From positions 1 through 64,000 of the forward strand of contig NZ_JACZDF010000003.1 of NCBI RefSeq assembly GCF_014852685.1: 64,000 nt of DNA, given 5' to 3'. The notes beneath the pieces were generated by a model, which saw only the letters and a program-made list of their open reading frames with translations, was not told the origin of the DNA and did no database searches. The number at the start of each line of letters is the position of its first letter. Position 1 is the first letter of the stretch. The DNA is from Flavimobilis rhizosphaerae (lineage in GTDB: Bacteria; Actinomycetota; Actinomycetes; Actinomycetales; Cellulomonadaceae). This document shows positions 1 through 8,826 of the stretch, piece by piece. The position numbers and the translations under genes are program-made.

Positions 1-81
1 CTACACCGCTACGCTGCGACCTGCTGCGTAATCACACCCCGTGTCCAAGATCCGGGGGTAGGGCCCCCGCCCCCGGGAGAA

Positions 82-132
82 CGCTCGATAGCGGATCGGC
101 ACGGCGCACACGTCATGATCCGCTATCGAGCG
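82..132. repeat. Dispersed 51-bp palindrome, family A, copy 1
   Basis: A perfect 16-bp inverted repeat (CGCTCGATAGCGGATC at 82-97 and its complement at 117-132) surrounds a 19-bp loop. GATAG at 87-91 and CTATC at 123-127 span exactly 41 bp, as they do in both copies near 51.5 kb. It lies downstream of the minus-strand gene ending at 219. There is no T-tract, so it is not a classic terminator. Nothing else is seen in bases 1-218. Confidence 0.75.
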
Positions 133-218
133 CACGCTGTGCGGGGCGCGCGAGAAGATCCGGGCAGCACGACGCCCGCACCGCCGTCACGGGGGGTGCG
201 GGCGTCGGGGGCTGAATC

Positions 219-404
219 TCAGGCCTGCTGCTGCTTGGCGATGAAACCCTGGGCGGAGTCGACCGCGGAGTCGACCTTCGCGTCGACATCGTCAGACGTC
301 TTCGACTTCACGAACTCGGCGGCCTTCTCGAGACCGTCCGAGACCTTGTCGCCGTGCTCCGCCAGAGCGCTCTTCGCCTTCGCGGCGAGGTCATCGATGC
401 CCAT
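219..404 (-). CDS. MT0933-type antitoxin-like small protein
   Basis: 61 residues, acidic and helical. It opens with MGIDDLAAKAKSALAEHGDK and ends in a Gln-rich tail. The start pattern MGIDDL..KAK..L and the length match the small actinobacterial MT0933-like antitoxin family (named from M. tuberculosis), which is often annotated as antitoxin although many members stand alone. A strong ribosome binding site (AAGGAGG) sits 7 nt before the ATG at 404. No toxin partner is adjacent, so a true toxin-antitoxin role is unproven; a stress-related small protein is an alternative. Confidence 0.7.
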   Translation of the reverse strand: MGIDDLAAKAKSALAEHGDKVSDGLEKAAEFVKSKTSDDVDAKVDSAVDSAQGFIAKQQQA

Positions 405-606
405 GCGGCACCTCCTTCCACCCAGCGCACGCCCGTCGCGCGCGACCTATGCACCAAGGTACTCCGCTCGGGTTCGCCGGTCAGCCCCTCGCCCGCCCCG
501 CACGGGTGAACGCGTTGCGCTCACGGCGTAGCGACGCCCACGACGTAGCGACGTAGCGGCGCGGGCGGCGCGGGCGGGAACGCCCGCGCTCGGGGACGAC
601 GCTGGC

Positions 607-1392
607 TCAGCCGGCGAGCACCTGCCAGGCGAGCCGCACGATGAGCACGGAGACGACGACGATGAAGACGCCGCGCACGAACCCGGAGCCACGCGCGACG
701 GCCATGCGCGCGCCAAGGTAGCCGCCGCAGAGGTTGGCGGCACCGACGACGAGACCGAGGGTCCACAGCACCGCGCCGTGCGGCACGAAGAACACGAGCG
801 CGCCGGCGTTCGTCGCGAAGTTGACGATCTTGGCGATCGCCGACGCGGGCAGGAACGCATACCCGAGGAGCCCGACGAGGCTGATGACGAGAAACGTGCC
901 GGTTCCGGGGCCGAGCAACCCGTCGTAGGCACCGATCGCGAGGCCCACCGCGGCAGCGGTGACGCGATGGCGGTTGCCTTCCCACCGCAGCCGGGACGTT
1001 GTCCCGAGCGCAGGCCGCGCGACGGTCCACACGGCGACGCCGATGAGGACGACAAGGATGATGGGCGTGAAGAGTTCGGCGGGGATGCGGCTCGCGAGCG
1101 CAGCACCGCCGACTGCTCCGCCGAACGCGCACACCGCCATCGGTGCTGCCGTTCTGAGGTCGGGACCGACACGCCGGTAGAAGGTGACGGCGGCGACGGA
1201 CGTCCCCATGATGCCCGCGAGCTTGTTGGTCGCGAGCGCCTGCACGGGGCTGATGCCGGGCACGAGCAGGAGTGCGGGCAGCTGGACGAGTCCGCCACCG
1301 CCGACGACGGCGTCGATCCATCCGGCGGTGAAGCCGGCGACGACGAGCAGGAGGACCGTCGTCGTCGAGAGGTCGAGGCCGCCCGACGTCAT
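607..1392 (-). CDS. TSUP family (TauE/SafE) membrane permease
   Basis: A 261-residue hydrophobic protein with about eight membrane segments. The N-terminal motif GWIDAVVGGGGLVQLPAL and the second-half motif GAYDGLLGPGTGTFL are the paired Asp/Gly-rich signatures of the two TSUP half-repeats. The family exports sulfite, sulfonates or other small anions across the plasma membrane; the substrate here cannot be told. Its ATG overlaps the stop codon of the DUF5063 gene by one base, so it is translationally coupled as the last gene of a recR-DUF5063-permease run. Family call firm, substrate unknown. Confidence 0.88.
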   Translation of the reverse strand: MTSGGLDLSTTTVLLLVVAGFTAGWIDAVVGGGGLVQLPALLLVPGISPVQALATNKLAGIMGTSVAAVTFYRRVGPDLRTAAPMAVCAFGGAVGGAALASRIPAELFTPIILVVLIGVAVWTVARPALGTTSRLRWEGNRHRVTAAAVGLAIGAYDGLLGPGTGTFLVISLVGLLGYAFLPASAIAKIVNFATNAGALVFFVPHGAVLWTLGLVVGAANLCGGYLGARMAVARGSGFVRGVFIVVVSVLIVRLAWQVLAG

Positions 1393-1979
1393 CAGGTGGT
1401 GTGGCGCTGCAGGGCGTCGTACTCAGCCTCGGCGGCGACGTCGTCCTCGACGTCGAGCCGCAGGTGCCCGAGGATCAACGCGAGGACACGCGCCGCAGAG
1501 GCTGCGGTCGCGCCCCAGCCGGAGAGGTAGGAGAACTGCCACCACCACAGGGCCTCAGTCGTGTGGCCGGCGTCGTGGTGGGCGAGGCCCTGCGTGAGGG
1601 CGAGCGTGATCTCGGCGAGCCCGTCGGACAGGCTCGTGGCGTCGAGCTCAGGCCCAAGGACCGGGTCGACGACCTCGGGGTACGCGTCGAGCCCGTCGAG
1701 GATCCGGGCGAGTGCGAGCCGCAGCGGCTCAACGTCCGTGTCAGGACCTGAGTCCGGTTCGAACTCCTCCGACGGCACGACGTCGACCATCGCGCCGAGC
1801 CGTGAGCCCGACGCGAGGACATCCGTCGTCGCGAGGAGCAGCACGGGGATCGCAGCCTCGGGGGTCGCGCCCGACGCGACGTGGGTGAGGGTCTCGACGA
1901 AGCGTGACGCCTGCTCGGCGAAAGCCTCCCCGACCTCGGTGACACCGCCCGGGAGCGTCATGCGTGCGTCGTCAGCCAT
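1392..1979 (-). CDS. DUF5063 domain protein
   Basis: 195 residues, mostly helical and soluble, with the W-rich segment [21 protein letters not shown] near residue 140. Proteins of this type are commonly encoded beside recR in actinobacteria, as here, where its start overlaps the recR end by 8 bp. No catalytic motif or signal peptide is visible and the function is unknown. The overlap with recR and the one-base overlap with the following permease argue for one transcript. Confidence 0.75.
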   Translation of the reverse strand: MADDARMTLPGGVTEVGEAFAEQASRFVETLTHVASGATPEAAIPVLLLATTDVLASGSRLGAMVDVVPSEEFEPDSGPDTDVEPLRLALARILDGLDAYPEVVDPVLGPELDATSLSDGLAEITLALTQGLAHHDAGHTTEALWWWQFSYLSGWGATAASAARVLALILGHLRLDVEDDVAAEAEYDALQRHTT

Positions 1980-2571
1980 GGACGACCCTCCGTCCTTCGA
2001 ACGCCCTGCCGAGCGTGACCTCGTCGGCGTACTCCAAGTCTCCCCCCACGGGCAGCCCGGACGCGAGGCGAGTGACCCTCAGCCCCATCGGCCCGAGAAG
2101 GCGTGCGAGGTACGTGGCCGTTGCCTCGCCCTCGACGTTGGGGTCGGTCGCGAGGATGATCTCGGTGACCTGTCCGTCGGCGAGGCGCGACATGAGCTGG
2201 GAGATCCGCAGATCATCGGGCCCGACGTTGTCGATCGGGTTGATGGCGCCGCCGAGCACGTGGTAGGTGCCGCGGAACTCGCGCGTGCGCTCGATCGCGA
2301 CGACGTCCTTGGGCTCCTCGACGACGCAGATGACCGTGGGACTGCGCCGCGGGTCGCGGCACACGCGGCAGCGTTCCTCCTCGGCAACGTTGCCGCACAC
2401 CTCGCAGAACTTCACACGGGCCTTGACCTGCGTGAGCGCGTCGACGAGCCGACGCACGTCGTCCGCGTCCGCCGCGAGGAGGTGGAACGCGATGCGCTGC
2501 GCGCTCTTGGGGCCGACCCCGGGCAGACGCCCGAGCTCGTCGATGAGGTCCTGAACCGCTCCTTCGTACAC
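1972..2571 (-). CDS. recR: Recombination mediator protein RecR
   Basis: 199 residues, the usual RecR length. It shows the N-terminal helix-hairpin-helix ([13 protein letters not shown], residues 14-26), a four-cysteine zinc finger (C56, C59, C68, C71) and a Toprim domain beginning ICVVEEPKD (residues 81-89), followed by the acidic ATDPN.EGEATA segment. With RecF and RecO it loads RecA on single-stranded gaps. It is 55 bp downstream of dnaX, the classic dnaX-recR arrangement; the intervening ebfC/ybaB gene found in many bacteria is absent. Confidence 0.97.
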   Translation of the reverse strand: MYEGAVQDLIDELGRLPGVGPKSAQRIAFHLLAADADDVRRLVDALTQVKARVKFCEVCGNVAEEERCRVCRDPRRSPTVICVVEEPKDVVAIERTREFRGTYHVLGGAINPIDNVGPDDLRISQLMSRLADGQVTEIILATDPNVEGEATATYLARLLGPMGLRVTRLASGLPVGGDLEYADEVTLGRAFEGRRVVHG

Positions 2572-2626
2572 ACCCCGAGCCTATCCGTCGCCACCGACAC
2601 TGGCGGCCGTCGGCCCGCAGCGAGAC

Positions 2627-5593
2627 TCAAACGCTGGTCTCGTCGATCTCCTCGAGGACGGTCGCCCCGAGGATCTGCACGACGAGCGGAACACCCATGA
2701 GCGTCGTCTCCGTGAACGGCACGGAGTCCTCGTACTCCTCGTACGACGGCTCGTCGGGTGGCGGGACGTCGTCGTGCGGGGGTTCGTCGGCGCTCGCCGT
2801 GCGGGGGTGCGCGGCATGCGTCCGGGCCGCGAGCGCGGCCGCGCGGGCGGCGGCGGCGCCAGTGAGGCGCCCGCCTGCCGGGGCGGCAGGCGTCGGGCTC
2901 GGTGCGGGCCGCGCCGCAGGCGCCGGCTCGTGCCGTTGCTGGGGCTCGGCGACGATCCGCTCGACGACGTTCGTCCACGGATCGGTCGCGGGCGCCGACG
3001 CGTCTGCGGCGGACGCGACAGGCGCAGCCTCCGAGCGTTCCGGGGCGGCAGTCGCCGACGACGAGCCGACCGGGACGACGTCCCACGTCACCTCGGACAC
3101 GGCCGGAATCGACTCCGCGGGAGCTGCCGCGCGCTCGTCGGACGCCCAGGTGCCGACGGGCACGACGTCCCACGAGTCGACGGTTCCGGAGGAGACCGCG
3201 GTACCGTCCGGCGCGGGCTGAGACTGCGGGACCTGCGACGGCGCTGGCCGCGACTCGTCGGGACGGGCCGTACCGTCGTGGCGGGCATGATCGTCGGGAC
3301 GAGCCGCGCCGTCATGGCGAGCAGGCACGTCGCGCTGCGCCGGAACGTCATGACCTGCAGGAGCGTCGAGGTGTGCAGGCGCGGCGTGGTGTGAAGGAGC
3401 GTCGGGGTGTGCAGGCGCGTCGGCGACGGTCGCGTGCACACGCGTCGCGGGTGCGGCAACGGCGGCCGACGGCGGACGCACCGCGGGCGCCCCCGGGCTG
3501 CCGTGCGTGGACGGCTCCGTGGGCGTACCCGGCGCGGGGCCATCGCCCTGGACCTCACCCTCGACGCGGACGTCGTAGCCGAGCGTCTCCTTGACGGCCT
3601 GCTGCACGAGGGCGGAGTGCGGGCCGTGACGGAACGCCGAGACGAGGCCGGGAGCCGTGAACGCGAGGCGCAGGGTCGTCGGGGTGAGCTCGGCGACGCG
3701 GGAGTTGTCCTTGACGAGCACCCACGTCGCCTTCTTGAGGTCCGAGAGCGTCGCGAGAACCTCGTCCCACCGGCGGCGCAGCGTCTCGGAGTCCTCGCCC
3801 GCTGCGGTTGCGGGCGCACGGGTCGCGTCGTCGTCTGCGGCCGCGTCCTGCGGCTCGGGAGACGCGGGCTCGGCAGCGGAGGGCTCGGCGGGCGTTGACA
3901 CCTCGGGCGCGACAGCCGGCTCTGGCACGCTCACGGGCGCCGGCTCGACGATCGACGCTGCCTCGACGACGGACTCAGGCACGACGACGGGCTCAGACAC
4001 GGTGACCGGGTCTGGCGCCGCCTCGGCACCAGGGGCAGACACCGGTGCGGCACCAGGCACAGTTGCCGGCCCCGGCTCGTCGACCGTTGACGGAACGTCC
4101 CACGGCGGGGGTGCGTCGTCCTCGTGGACCGGCTGCGTCTGCGCCGGTGACGCGACGTCCGCGGCCGGCGTAGCGGCCGCGGAGGCCGCCGCCGCCGCTG
4201 CTGGTGCCGCAGCCGGAGCCGGAGCGGACGCAGGAGCAGCTGCCGGAGTCGGCGCAGTCACGGGCGCCTTCCCCGTCGCTGCGGCGAGCGCGGCACGCGC
4301 GGCCGAGGCGCCACGTCCGGCATCCCCGCGCGGGGCGGGCGCCGAGTACTCCTCGCGCGGCGCTGCTGGGGCTCCGGCCGCCGGGGAAGCGTCGGGCGTG
4401 GCGCCACCGGACCCGACGACGGGGCCGAGTCCGCGCTCGAGCCGGTCGAGGCGCGACGCAAGCGACTGCTCGCCGCCCGCGGCGGCAGGCAGGAGCAGCC
4501 GGGCGCACAGGAGCTCGAGATGCATGCGGGGCGAGGTCGCGCCGCTCATCGACGTGAGCGCGTCGTTCGTGAGGTCCGCGGCGCGCGAGAGCTCGGCGAC
4601 ACCCATCGCGGCAGCCTGCGAGCGCATGCGGTCGAGCTGGTCGGCAGGCACGTCGCGCAGCACAGCCTCGGCGTCGTCGCCCGAGACGGCGATGACGACG
4701 AGGTCACGCAGCCGCTCGAGCACATCCTCGACGAAGCGGCGCGGCTCGTGCCCCGAGCCGACGACGCGGTCGACGACACGGAACAGCGCGGCGCCGTCGC
4801 GCGAGGCGACCGACTCGACAGCATCGTCGAGCAGGGTCGCGTGCGTGTAGCCGAGTAGCGCGACCGCAAGCTCGTAGTCGACGCCGTCCGGACCGGACCC
4901 GGCGATGAGCTGGTCCATGACGGAGAGCGTGTCGCGCACGGACCCGCCGCCCGCGCGCACGACGAGCGGCAGCACTCCGGACCCGACCGGCACGCCCTCG
5001 GCCGCGCAGAGCTTCTCGAGCAGCGGGACCATGACGTCCGGCGGCACGAGCCGGAACGGGTAGTGGTGCGTGCGCGAGCGGATGGTGCCGATGACCTTGT
5101 CCGGCTCGGTCGTCGCGAAGATGAACTTCAGGTACGCCGGCGGCTCCTCGACGATCTTCAGGAGCGCGTTGAACCCCTGGGGCGTCACCATGTGCGCCTC
5201 GTCGAGGATGAAGATCTTGAAGCGGTCGCGCGTCGGGGAGAACGTCGCGCGCTCGCGCAGCTCACGGGCGTCGTCGACGCCGCCGTGGCTCGCCGCGTCG
5301 ATCTCGACGACGTCGAGGCTGCCCGCGCCACCCGTCGCGAGGTCGACGCACGACGGACACGTGCCGCACGGGGTATCCGTCGGTGTCGCGTCGGTGTTCG
5401 CGTGGCAGTTGAGGATGCGCGCGAGAATGCGCGCCGACGTCGTCTTGCCGCAGCCGCGCGGCCCTGAGAACAGGTACGCGTGGTTGACGCGGTTGGAGCG
5501 CAGCGCCTGCCGCAGGGGTGCCGTGACGTGGTCCTGCCCGACGACGTCGGCGAAGGAGTCCGGGCGGTAACGGCGGTACAGGGCTGTGCTCAC
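2627..5593 (-). CDS. dnaX: DNA polymerase III subunit gamma/tau
   Basis: 988 residues, GTG start at 5593 (MSTALYRRYRPDSFADVVGQ). It is the clamp-loader ATPase of the replicase. Walker A GPRGCGKTT spans residues 44-52, zinc cysteines are C63, C76, C79 and C82, Walker B ILDEAH is 129-134, the sensor segment FATTEPDKV is 159-167 and the SRC-type motif IRSRTH is 171-176. Domain III ends near residue 370. Then comes a long Ala/Pro-rich linker interrupted by a tau-type folded domain around residues 610-690 (about 3510-3780) and a His/Asp/Pro repeat-like tract near 720-780. It is much longer than the E. coli protein (643). The linker carries most of the shadow frames in this region. Confidence 0.97.
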   Translation of the reverse strand: MSTALYRRYRPDSFADVVGQDHVTAPLRQALRSNRVNHAYLFSGPRGCGKTTSARILARILNCHANTDATPTDTPCGTCPSCVDLATGGAGSLDVVEIDAASHGGVDDARELRERATFSPTRDRFKIFILDEAHMVTPQGFNALLKIVEEPPAYLKFIFATTEPDKVIGTIRSRTHHYPFRLVPPDVMVPLLEKLCAAEGVPVGSGVLPLVVRAGGGSVRDTLSVMDQLIAGSGPDGVDYELAVALLGYTHATLLDDAVESVASRDGAALFRVVDRVVGSGHEPRRFVEDVLERLRDLVVIAVSGDDAEAVLRDVPADQLDRMRSQAAAMGVAELSRAADLTNDALTSMSGATSPRMHLELLCARLLLPAAAGGEQSLASRLDRLERGLGPVVGSGGATPDASPAAGAPAAPREEYSAPAPRGDAGRGASAARAALAAATGKAPVTAPTPAAAPASAPAPAAAPAAAAAASAAATPAADVASPAQTQPVHEDDAPPPWDVPSTVDEPGPATVPGAAPVSAPGAEAAPDPVTVSEPVVVPESVVEAASIVEPAPVSVPEPAVAPEVSTPAEPSAAEPASPEPQDAAADDDATRAPATAAGEDSETLRRRWDEVLATLSDLKKATWVLVKDNSRVAELTPTTLRLAFTAPGLVSAFRHGPHSALVQQAVKETLGYDVRVEGEVQGDGPAPGTPTEPSTHGSPGAPAVRPPSAAVAAPATRVHATVADAPAHPDAPSHHAAPAHLDAPAGHDVPAQRDVPARHDGAARPDDHARHDGTARPDESRPAPSQVPQSQPAPDGTAVSSGTVDSWDVVPVGTWASDERAAAPAESIPAVSEVTWDVVPVGSSSATAAPERSEAAPVASAADASAPATDPWTNVVERIVAEPQQRHEPAPAARPAPSPTPAAPAGGRLTGAAAARAAALAARTHAAHPRTASADEPPHDDVPPPDEPSYEEYEDSVPFTETTLMGVPLVVQILGATVLEEIDETSV

Positions 5594-5658
5594 GGCCCCA
5601 CCCTATGCGGAACCACCGACACTCGACCGGGCCCTGCCGGGCCCGCCCACCCCTCCCC

Positions 5659-5709
5659 GAAGAATCCGCCCACGTGGCTACTGGGAGCAGCCACGACCGC
5701 AGATTCCCG
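5659..5709. repeat. Dispersed 51-bp palindrome, family C, copy 1
   Basis: An imperfect inverted repeat (AAGAATCCGC...TGGCTACT...AGCAGCCA...GATTCCC), homologous to the copies at 30328-30378 and 41672-41722. It lies between the start of dnaX (5593) and the end of metI (5795), both on the minus strand, so it is 3' of the metNI transcript. This copy is the most diverged of the three. Confidence 0.7.
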
Positions 5710-5716
5710 ACCACGC

Positions 5717-5795
5717 GGGGGGCAGGGGCGGGGAGCGGGGGCAGGGGCAGGGGCAGGGGCGGGGGTGTGGGTGGGGGTGGGGGCGGGGGTGGGGC
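5717..5795 (+). repeat. G-tract repeat (GGGGCA/GGGGGT), quadruplex-prone
   Basis: About 79 bp with more than ten runs of 3-6 G separated by 1-3 bases on the plus strand. It starts as GGGGCA units, turns into GGGGGTGT-like units and runs into the metI stop codon. The metI mRNA therefore ends in a C-rich tract. It is unlike the surrounding sequence and has probably grown by slippage. Confidence 0.75.
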
Positions 5796-6478
5796 TAGCG
5801 GCGGAGGACCTTGCGGGCCAGGAGGTTGCCGAGGCCCTGCGCGATCTGCACGAGCGCGACGATGACGACGACGGCAACGAACGTGATCTCCCAGTTGAAG
5901 CGCTGGTAGCCGAAGCGGATCGCGAAGTCGCCGAGCCCGCCCCCGCCGATCATCCCGGCCATCGCCGACATGTCGACGACACCGATGAAGAGGAACGTGT
6001 AGCCGAGGATGAGCGGCCCGAGCGCCTCGGGCACGAGCACGCTCCACACGACCCTGAACCGCGACGCCCCCATCGCGCGCGCCGCCTCGACGACACCCGG
6101 GTCGACCGCGACGAGGTTCTGCTCGACGAGCCGCGAGAACGCGAACGACGCCATGATCGACATCGGCACGATGACGGCGTCCGTGCCGATCGTCGTCCCG
6201 ACGACCGCGAGCGTCAGCGGGCCGATCGCCGTGAGGAAGATGATGAACGGGATGGGCCGCACGATGTTGACGACGACGTTGAGCACGATGTTCACCGCGC
6301 GGTTGCCGTAGAGGTTGCCGGCGCGCGTCACATACAGCGCGAGCCCGAGCGCGAGGCCTGCGACGAGCGCGACGAGCAGCGAGACGCCCACCATGTAGAG
6401 GGTCTCGCCGAGCGACTCCCACAGCGCGGGCAGCATCCGGTCCCAGTCGGTCGGCCGGGCAGCGGCGACGAGGTTCAT
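5795..6478 (-). CDS. metI: Methionine ABC transporter permease MetI
   Basis: 227 residues with about five to six membrane segments and the typical MetI opening (LWESLGETLYMVGVSLLVAL). The EAA loop reads EAARAMGASRFRVVWSVLVPEA. It forms the membrane channel of the MetNIQ importer for methionine (D- and L-forms). The ATG at 6478 overlaps the metN stop (ATGA), so the two are coupled. The stop codon touches the G-tract repeat downstream. Confidence 0.95.
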   Translation of the reverse strand: MNLVAAARPTDWDRMLPALWESLGETLYMVGVSLLVALVAGLALGLALYVTRAGNLYGNRAVNIVLNVVVNIVRPIPFIIFLTAIGPLTLAVVGTTIGTDAVIVPMSIMASFAFSRLVEQNLVAVDPGVVEAARAMGASRFRVVWSVLVPEALGPLILGYTFLFIGVVDMSAMAGMIGGGGLGDFAIRFGYQRFNWEITFVAVVVIVALVQIAQGLGNLLARKVLRR

Positions 6479-7572
6479 GCGGACGCTCCCTTCGGGGCGC
6501 GCGGCCCGACGGCGTCGGGGTCCGTGAGCGGGTGGGCGGCGGTGCCGAGGTCGAGGACCGTCGTCGTGCGCCCCAGGTCGGCGAGGAACGCCGCGATCGC
6601 GGCGTCCTCGCCCGCGAGCTCGAGAGTGAGCGACCCGTAGGGGCGCTCCGCGATCTCGGTGATGCCGCCGTAGATGACGGTCCCGTCGACGGGATGGTCA
6701 CGCAGCGCACGCGTGAGCTCGCCCGACGCGCCGCCGTCCTCGCGGACGCCGACGGTGACGATGCGTCCCGGGTGACGTCGCCGCAGGCGTGCGAGTGCGG
6801 CGGGGCTCGGACGGTCGCGCAGCGCCGTCCCGACGAAGCGCCGGGTCGCCGCATGCTGCGGCCGCGCGAAGACGTCGTACACGTCACCGTGCTCGACGAC
6901 GCGACCACCCTCCATGACCGCGACGCGGTCGCACACGTACTTGACGACCTCCATCTCGTGCGTGATGACGACGACGGTAACGCCGAGCTCGACGTTGACA
7001 CGCTTGACGATGTCAAGGACATCCTGGGTCGTCTCCGGGTCGAGCGCGCTCGTCGACTCGTCGGCGAGGAGGATCGTCGGGTTCGTCGCGAGGGCGCGCG
7101 CGATGCCGACCCGCTGCTTCTGCCCGCCCGAGAGCTGCGACGGGTAGGCGCGCGCCTTGTCGGTGAGGCCGACGAAGTCGAGAAGCTCGGCGACGCGCGC
7201 GTCGCGCCGCGCGCGGGGCCAGCCCGCGACCTTGAGCGGATAGGCGACGTTGCCCGCGACGGTGCGTGAGGAGAGCAGGTTGAACTGCTGGAAGATCATG
7301 CCGATGTCCGCGCGCGCTCGACGCAGCTCGGACTCCTTGAGGGAGTGGACGTCACGGCCGTCGACGAGCACGCGACCGCTCGTCACCGGCTCGAGCGCGT
7401 TGATGAGGCGCACGAGTGTCGACTTGCCCGCGCCCGAGTACCCGATGACGCCGTACACCTCGCCCGCGCCGATCGTGAGGTCGACGCCGTCGACCGCACG
7501 CACCTCGCCCTTGGGGGTGCGGAACACCTTGGTGGCGGACTCGAAGACGATCTTCGGCTCGCGCTCGCTCAT
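6475..7572 (-). CDS. metN: Methionine ABC transporter ATPase MetN
   Basis: 365 residues from the ATG at 7572 (MSEREPKIVFESATKVF); the open frame continues upstream but that part has no homology. Walker A GYSGAGKST is at residues 44-52, signature LSGGQ at 147-151 and Walker B ILLADES at 167-173. A C-terminal NIL-type domain (about 260-345, RIVTVGVREDGG...) is the methionine-sensing regulatory domain that closes the transporter when methionine is high. The start choice is supported by family length. A 138-bp gap with two hairpins separates it from metQ. Confidence 0.95.
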   Translation of the reverse strand: MSEREPKIVFESATKVFRTPKGEVRAVDGVDLTIGAGEVYGVIGYSGAGKSTLVRLINALEPVTSGRVLVDGRDVHSLKESELRRARADIGMIFQQFNLLSSRTVAGNVAYPLKVAGWPRARRDARVAELLDFVGLTDKARAYPSQLSGGQKQRVGIARALATNPTILLADESTSALDPETTQDVLDIVKRVNVELGVTVVVITHEMEVVKYVCDRVAVMEGGRVVEHGDVYDVFARPQHAATRRFVGTALRDRPSPAALARLRRRHPGRIVTVGVREDGGASGELTRALRDHPVDGTVIYGGITEIAERPYGSLTLELAGEDAAIAAFLADLGRTTTVLDLGTAAHPLTDPDAVGPRAPKGASA

Positions 7573-7634
7573 CGCTCGCTCTTCCTGTCGGTGGGCACCG
7601 TCCGGTTCCCATCGTGCCGGGTCGGGACGCGTCG

Positions 7635-7703
7635 CGCCCAGGGGCCCCCTGCACCCCTGGGCGTCACGCACGCTGCCGGGCGGGGACGCACGCGTCCCCG
7701 CCC
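7635..7703 (-). promoter_or_regulatory. Two hairpins between metQ and metN
   Basis: Two GC-rich hairpins follow the metQ stop. One has an 11-bp stem at 7678-7703 (GGGCGGGGACG, 4-nt loop), only 7 nt after metQ. The other has a 10-bp stem at 7635-7663 (CGCCCAGGGG, 9-nt loop). Neither has a long U-tract. They would stabilise or partly terminate the transcript after metQ and so favour the binding protein over MetNI. This role is inferred. Confidence 0.6.
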
Positions 7704-7709
7704 GTGGGC

Positions 7710-8612
7710 TCACTTGCCGGCGCGGATGTTGTCCTCTGTCGTCTTGAGGATCGACGCGAGGGCTGCCGCGTCGTCGGTGCGAAGGACGGCCGTGCCCTTC
7801 GACTGGTTCTGGAGCGCCTCGGTCACCGCGGGGTCGTGGAAGATCTCGACGAGCTTGAGGTACGTCGCGTTGTCCTTGTCCTCGGCGCGCGCCGCCCAGA
7901 CGTTGATGTACGGCTGCGCGGCCGGGGATGCCGGGTCGTCCTGGGCCAGGGCGGCCTCGGGGTCGAGGCCCGCGTCGAGGACGAAGTCGTTGTTGACGAC
8001 GGCGCCGTCGAGCGATCCGAGCGAGACGGCCGTCTGCTCGGCGGACACCGGCGTGACCTTGACCTTGGACGAGGGCAGGACGTCGAGCTCGGTCGACGTG
8101 AGCGTGCCGCCGCCCTCGAGCTCGATAAGGCCGGCCGACTGCAGGACGAAGAGCGCACGGTTGAGGTTCGTCTGGTCGTTGGGGACCGCGATCTCGGCCC
8201 CCTCGGGGATGTCCGCGAGCGTCGCGTGCTTCTTCGAGTACAGCGCGAGGGGGTAGATCGCGGTCGCGCCGATCGCGACGAGGTCGTCGTCCGCGTTGAC
8301 GTTGTAGTCCGCGAGGTACTGGATGTGCTGGAACTGGTTGAGCTCGATCTGCCCCTCGCTCAGCGCGGGGTTGGGGAGCGGGTACTCGGAGAAATTGATG
8401 ATCTCGACGTCGATGCCGGCGGCCTTGGCCTTCTCCTCGAAGATCGGCCACTGCTCGTCCTGGGAGCCGACGACGCCGATGCGGACCGTTGCGGGGGCGG
8501 AGGAGCCGCCCGACGTGCCGCTGGCGGCGGGCGTCGCGTCGTCGGACGAGCACGCGGCGAGACCGAGGAGGAGTGCGGTCGAGGCGGCGATGGCGGTGAG
8601 CTTGCGGTTCAT
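7710..8612 (-). CDS. metQ: Methionine-binding lipoprotein MetQ (NlpA family)
   Basis: 300 residues. A lipoprotein signal ends in LGLAAC with C21 as the lipidated residue. The mature part has the NlpA-type motifs VRIGVVGSQDEQWPI, INFSEYPLPNPAL, ELNQFQHIQYL and AIYPLALYSKKH. It captures methionine outside the membrane and delivers it to MetNI. It is the first structural gene of metQ-metN-metI, preceded by a 214-nt leader and a Cys-containing leader peptide. Cystine or another sulfur ligand is possible, but the neighbours favour methionine. Confidence 0.93.
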   Translation of the reverse strand: MNRKLTAIAASTALLLGLAACSSDDATPAASGTSGGSSAPATVRIGVVGSQDEQWPIFEEKAKAAGIDVEIINFSEYPLPNPALSEGQIELNQFQHIQYLADYNVNADDDLVAIGATAIYPLALYSKKHATLADIPEGAEIAVPNDQTNLNRALFVLQSAGLIELEGGGTLTSTELDVLPSSKVKVTPVSAEQTAVSLGSLDGAVVNNDFVLDAGLDPEAALAQDDPASPAAQPYINVWAARAEDKDNATYLKLVEIFHDPAVTEALQNQSKGTAVLRTDDAAALASILKTTEDNIRAGK

Positions 8613-8744
8613 GGGTTCTCTCGCTTCTGGGAGTCACGGGCACGGGGCTCGCTGCGGCGCACGAGCGCCAGGAGGCATGGGGATCCGGGGTCTGCTCCGA
8701 GGCGCGACCGTCCGGGGACGTGCTTCTGGGGTGAGGCGGGATCA

Positions 8745-8800
8745 GGGCACCAGGGGTGCCCGGCAGGGAGGCCTTCCGACTGACGACCGCGGCGCGGTCG
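8745..8800 (-). promoter_or_regulatory. Attenuator-like hairpins in the metQ leader
   Basis: Between the leader peptide (ends 8827) and metQ (starts 8612) lie a GC-palindrome at 8784-8800 (CGACCGCG/CGCGGTCG) and a clean hairpin at 8745-8761 (GGGCACC, 3-nt loop, GGTGCCC). Together with the leader peptide they resemble a transcription or translation attenuator. I looked for a SAM riboswitch core here and could not support one. Confidence 0.45.
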
Positions 8801-8826
8801 GGTCCCTCTGGACGCGGCTCGGTGGC

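Noticed and set aside
3657-4850. Long plus-strand frame over the dnaX linker
   Set aside because: Ala/Gly/Ser low complexity mirrors the Ala/Pro linker of DnaX on the other strand; no start site or homology.
8613-8826. Possible SAM riboswitch before metQ
   Set aside because: I could not find the conserved core or pseudoknot pairings of SAM-I/IV; a Cys-codon leader with hairpins explains the region better.
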